Shown in pieces: positions 4,747 through 7,223 of a stretch of 7,223 bases of DNA. Below the pieces are notes generated by a model that saw nothing but the letters and a program-made list of their open reading frames with translations, was not told where the DNA came from and ran no database searches. The position numbers were made by a program, and so were the translations under genes. Each line of letters opens with the position of its first letter. Within the stretch, counting starts at the first letter, position 1. Source of the stretch: Desulfotignum sp. (GTDB taxonomy: Bacteria > Desulfobacterota > Desulfobacteria > Desulfobacterales > Desulfobacteraceae); the NCBI GenBank assembly GCA_021737445.1, contig JAIPDY010000165.1:1-7223 (forward strand), given 5' to 3'.

Positions 4747-7223
4747 GGGCCAGGTTCCAGATGGGCAAAAAGCGGCTTGAACACAGCCAGGGCATTGTCC
4801 ACAATGCCGGATGCCAGAAGCTGGTCAACGGTTTCAAAAGGGTCGGGCCGGCCGGCACACCAGATGGCCGTATACCGGTCTGTTTTTTCCCCGGTGCTGC
4901 CATGGGGATTGAACCAGGCAGGCCCGGCTTTTTTCATGGCAGCCCCCAGGGCAGGTTCGCTCAGATCATACCGGTTTTTTGCCAGGGCCTGGGCCAGCAG
5001 AAAGCAGGTATCCGGGAAAAAAGCCCATGCCAGATCCTGGCCATCGCAGTACATAGACACCATGTTTTCCAGGCAGGGTTGTGCCGCCTCTCCCAGGGGC
5101 AAAAGTTCCCGGACAACCCCGGGCAGGCGGCCCATCGGATCCCGGCCGATGATCCGGGTTGTCACCGGGGTGTCCGGCACAGCCAGGGTCAGGGCCAGGT
5201 GGGTTATCCAGTTTCTTAAAACACGTCTGGCATTGATACGGCCAAAATCTTTCACACACCTGACCACACCGCCATCTTTTTCATACAGATCTGAAACCTG
5301 GCCCCAGATCCGGCTGCCTGACAGAACCAGGTCAACGGTCACAGGATCCAGGGGGGTGTCAGGCACCAGTTTTTCTGCCAGGTCCTGGATGGGGCGGACA
5401 GAACTGACAATGGCATCCCATTCCAGACGGCCCTGCTTTCCCAGGGGCAGCATTCCCCCGGCCCGGGCCAGAGGATAATTATCATCTGCCACTCTTGCAC
5501 CTGGGTCTGCATCTTTTTTTAAAACCCAGGACCCAAGCTGATACCGGGTCAGTCCGGATACCTGAAACGGCTCCCGGTCAGGCATCGGTTCTTCTGCCAC
5601 GGGAAATACTATCTCCAGCACGGTTTTGTAAAACATTTCCAGAGGATGGTTGAAAAACCGGTGCAGGGCTTTCAGTTCAATGGTTTCCGGTTCAGACACT
5701 GTGTTCTGCCTGGAAGATTTTTGTTTGTCTGTGCCGGCAGGGGGCAGGGTAGCAGAAAGGTCCTGCCCGGCCCTGGATCTGGCAATGCAGCACTGATCAG
5801 CTGAGTAGGAAAAAAATCCCGGGGTACCGTCAAAATAGACCGGGTTGAAAGGATGCAGCCGGTGGGTGACCCACCACTGGTTTTGATAAGGGAAGGTAAA
5901 GCTCTGGTTTATGACATCAGCAAGTTCACTGACCACCCCGGAACAGGGAACAGGGGTGTTGTCTTTTATGCCCATGCCGGTAAAGGTGATGATCAGCTGC
6001 TGCCTGGCAGACAACAGGGTCTCCAGAAACAGGTGCCGGTCCTCGTCCCGCAGATTTTTATCCCCTGGACAGGGACAGGCTGACATCAGATCAAAGCTTT
6101 TGGGAAAAATCTTTCTGGGAAAAGCAGCCTCATCCATTCCCATGAGGGCCACCACCTTAAACGGAATGCTGCGCATGGGCATAAGATTGCAGAAGGTGAC
6201 CCCTCCTGCCAGAAAACCGCCCTGGGCAATGGTCTGATCCAGTTTGCCGCTGACCAGGTCCCGGGCGGCAAAAAAACCGATTTTTTTTGTAAATCCAGCG
6301 GCATCCGCCTCTTTTGCCAGGCTCTGGAAGGTCTGGGTCAGAAACCGGATATCTGGTTCATATGATGGCAAAGGTGCGATCATATCCCGGACCAGGGCAG
6401 AAAAAACCGGTTCCCAGAGGCCCGGAGTTTTGAGGCCTTCCAGGGCATCCAGGTGCCGGAACAGGGTGTGGCAGAAATGGGTGAACCGTCCCAGAATCTG
6501 TGCATCCAGGCCTTCAAAAAACGGACAGGGCAGCACGTCATTGACCAGCACCTCGGCCTGCGATGGCAGGGCATACCCCATGAACAGGCGCTGGAGCCCG
6601 AACTGCCAGGTATTTTCCTTAAACCCTTTTCCCGTGAGGTGCCTGCGGTGGTCCGGGTCCAGGCCCCAGAGGATGCCGGCCCGGCTCACCATCTCTCCTA
6701 AACCCTGGATATCTCCAGGGGCGATCTCAAATTTTTCAGCAATGGCCGGACACAGCAGCAGATCCATGACCCTGGACTGTTCCAGCCGGGAGCCTTTCAG
6801 GTCCAAAATTTTCAAAAACGCCTCTATGGCGGGGGATTCGGTTTTATGCCGCCGGTCTGAGATGGTGAAGGATATGGGATGTTCCATGGAGAAAACCGCC
6901 TCGATATAAGGGGCATACGCCTCGATATCCGGCATCATCACGATCACGTCATGCAGGGCTGTATCCGGGTGCTTTTCAAACCTATCCAGGAGCAGGTCCT
7001 TTAACACCTGGGCTTCCCGCATGGGGGAGTGGCAGGCGTGGATACAGATGGAGGCATCATCCCGGGCCACCTTTTTTGGCGGATGATCCCCGTCCGGATG
7101 CCGGAAAACCAGGTTCAGAATATCGGACTGGAGCTGACACAGCATGGAAACTGTGCCCGGAGCGGCTGCCGGGTCAAAAAACAGGTCTTGGAAAGGCTCA
7201 ACATAAACGCCTTCTTCCAGAAG
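4743..7223 (-). CDS. recC: RecC: exodeoxyribonuclease V gamma subunit, N-terminal part outside window
   Basis: RecC is the non-catalytic scaffold of the RecBCD enzyme. It splits the DNA strands, channels the 3' strand to the RecB nuclease and, in E. coli, reads Chi. The frame stays open to the window edge, giving 826 visible codons. The ATG at 7143-7145 is internal: the residues around it (MLCQLQSDIL) align with a stretch roughly a third of the way into the 1122-residue E. coli protein, and 26 more codons precede it here. Counting from that Met, conserved blocks are CHSPMREAQVL (38-48), DVIVMMPDIEAYAPYIEAVF (66-85), TISDRR (94-99), LMPMRSIPFKVVALMGMDE (321-339), FDLMS (351-355) and GDKNLRDEDRHLFLE (361-375). 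The last two thirds of a RecC are therefore present and uninterrupted. About 300 or more N-terminal residues lie off the right edge, including most of the region that contacts Chi in E. coli. The stop overlaps the recB start (ATGA). The operon promoter is not in the window. Confidence 0.95.
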   Translation of the reverse strand, partial: LLEEGVYVEPFQDLFFDPAAAPGTVSMLCQLQSDILNLVFRHPDGDHPPKKVARDDASICIHACHSPMREAQVLKDLLLDRFEKHPDTALHDVIVMMPDIEAYAPYIEAVFSMEHPISFTISDRRHKTESPAIEAFLKILDLKGSRLEQSRVMDLLLCPAIAEKFEIAPGDIQGLGEMVSRAGILWGLDPDHRRHLTGKGFKENTWQFGLQRLFMGYALPSQAEVLVNDVLPCPFFEGLDAQILGRFTHFCHTLFRHLDALEGLKTPGLWEPVFSALVRDMIAPLPSYEPDIRFLTQTFQSLAKEADAAGFTKKIGFFAARDLVSGKLDQTIAQGGFLAGGVTFCNLMPMRSIPFKVVALMGMDEAAFPRKIFPKSFDLMSACPCPGDKNLRDEDRHLFLETLLSARQQLIITFTGMGIKDNTPVPCSGVVSELADVINQSFTFPYQNQWWVTHRLHPFNPVYFDGTPGFFSYSADQCCIARSRAGQDLSATLPPAGTDKQKSSRQNTVSEPETIELKALHRFFNHPLEMFYKTVLEIVFPVAEEPMPDREPFQVSGLTRYQLGSWVLKKDADPGARVADDNYPLARAGGMLPLGKQGRLEWDAIVSSVRPIQDLAEKLVPDTPLDPVTVDLVLSGSRIWGQVSDLYEKDGGVVRCVKDFGRINARRVLRNWITHLALTLAVPDTPVTTRIIGRDPMGRLPGVVRELLPLGEAAQPCLENMVSMYCDGQDLAWAFFPDTCFLLAQALAKNRYDLSEPALGAAMKKAGPAWFNPHGSTGEKTDRYTAIWCAGRPDPFETVDQLLASGIVDNALAVFKPLFAHLEPGP
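6270..6288. repeat. Back-to-back A7 and T8 homopolymer tracts in recC
   Basis: Seven A (6270-6276), then CCGA, then eight T (6281-6288) form an A/T inverted repeat inside recC. On the coding strand this reads ACA AAA AAA ATC GGT TTT TTT GCC, encoding TKKIGFFA. Both homopolymers are in positions where polymerase or ribosome slippage is conceivable, but the frame is intact and matches RecC on both sides. Confidence 0.6.

Noticed and set aside
4513..5478. 321-codon open frame on the + strand across the recC-recB junction
   Set aside because: It is antisense to the conserved C-terminal part of RecC and the start of RecB, and shows no recognisable domain.
7143..7145. ATG as the start of recC
   Set aside because: The frame continues upstream to the edge with a plausible sequence, and the Met aligns about a third of the way into known RecC proteins, so it is internal.

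Overview
The window is chromosomal housekeeping sequence from a Gram-negative-type bacterium. Base composition is moderately GC-rich (mid-50s percent by eye, not calculated). Codon use is dominated by CTG, CAG, GCC and CCGG-containing codons. A short TsaA/TrmO protein next to a proteobacterial-type RecC-RecB pair suggests a sulfate-reducing Desulfobacterota (Desulfobacteraceae-like) genome. That placement is an impression from protein style, not a search result.

Left part, + strand (1-1187): the C-terminal 83 codons of a TrmO/TsaA-family tRNA methyltransferase, cut by the left edge. It is followed by a complete EamA/DMT-family 10-helix membrane transporter. The two genes share one base in a TAATG stop/start junction, so they are probably one operon with coupled translation.

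Right part, - strand (1171-7223): recC, whose 5' end lies beyond the right edge, followed by a complete recB. The two share an ATGA junction and encode two subunits of the RecBC(D) helicase-nuclease (exonuclease V). This enzyme processes double-strand breaks, loads RecA and degrades linear foreign DNA. RecB has all the expected superfamily 1A helicase motifs and an intact PD-(D/E)XK nuclease centre, so it should be active. recD, the usual third gene, does not follow recB. Instead recB runs tail-to-tail into the transporter gene, with a 17-bp overlap of coding sequence.

The window is almost entirely coding, with no intergenic stretch of even 50 bases. I saw no tRNA, rRNA, CRISPR array, insertion sequence, attachment site or phage gene. 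Promoters for both operons must lie outside the window. I did not find a convincing new biological system. The points worth a second look are the missing recD, the convergent overlap, a 13-bp tandem duplication inside recB that is not a multiple of three, a Pro/Asp-rich tether in RecB, and a nine-base word that recurs on one strand.
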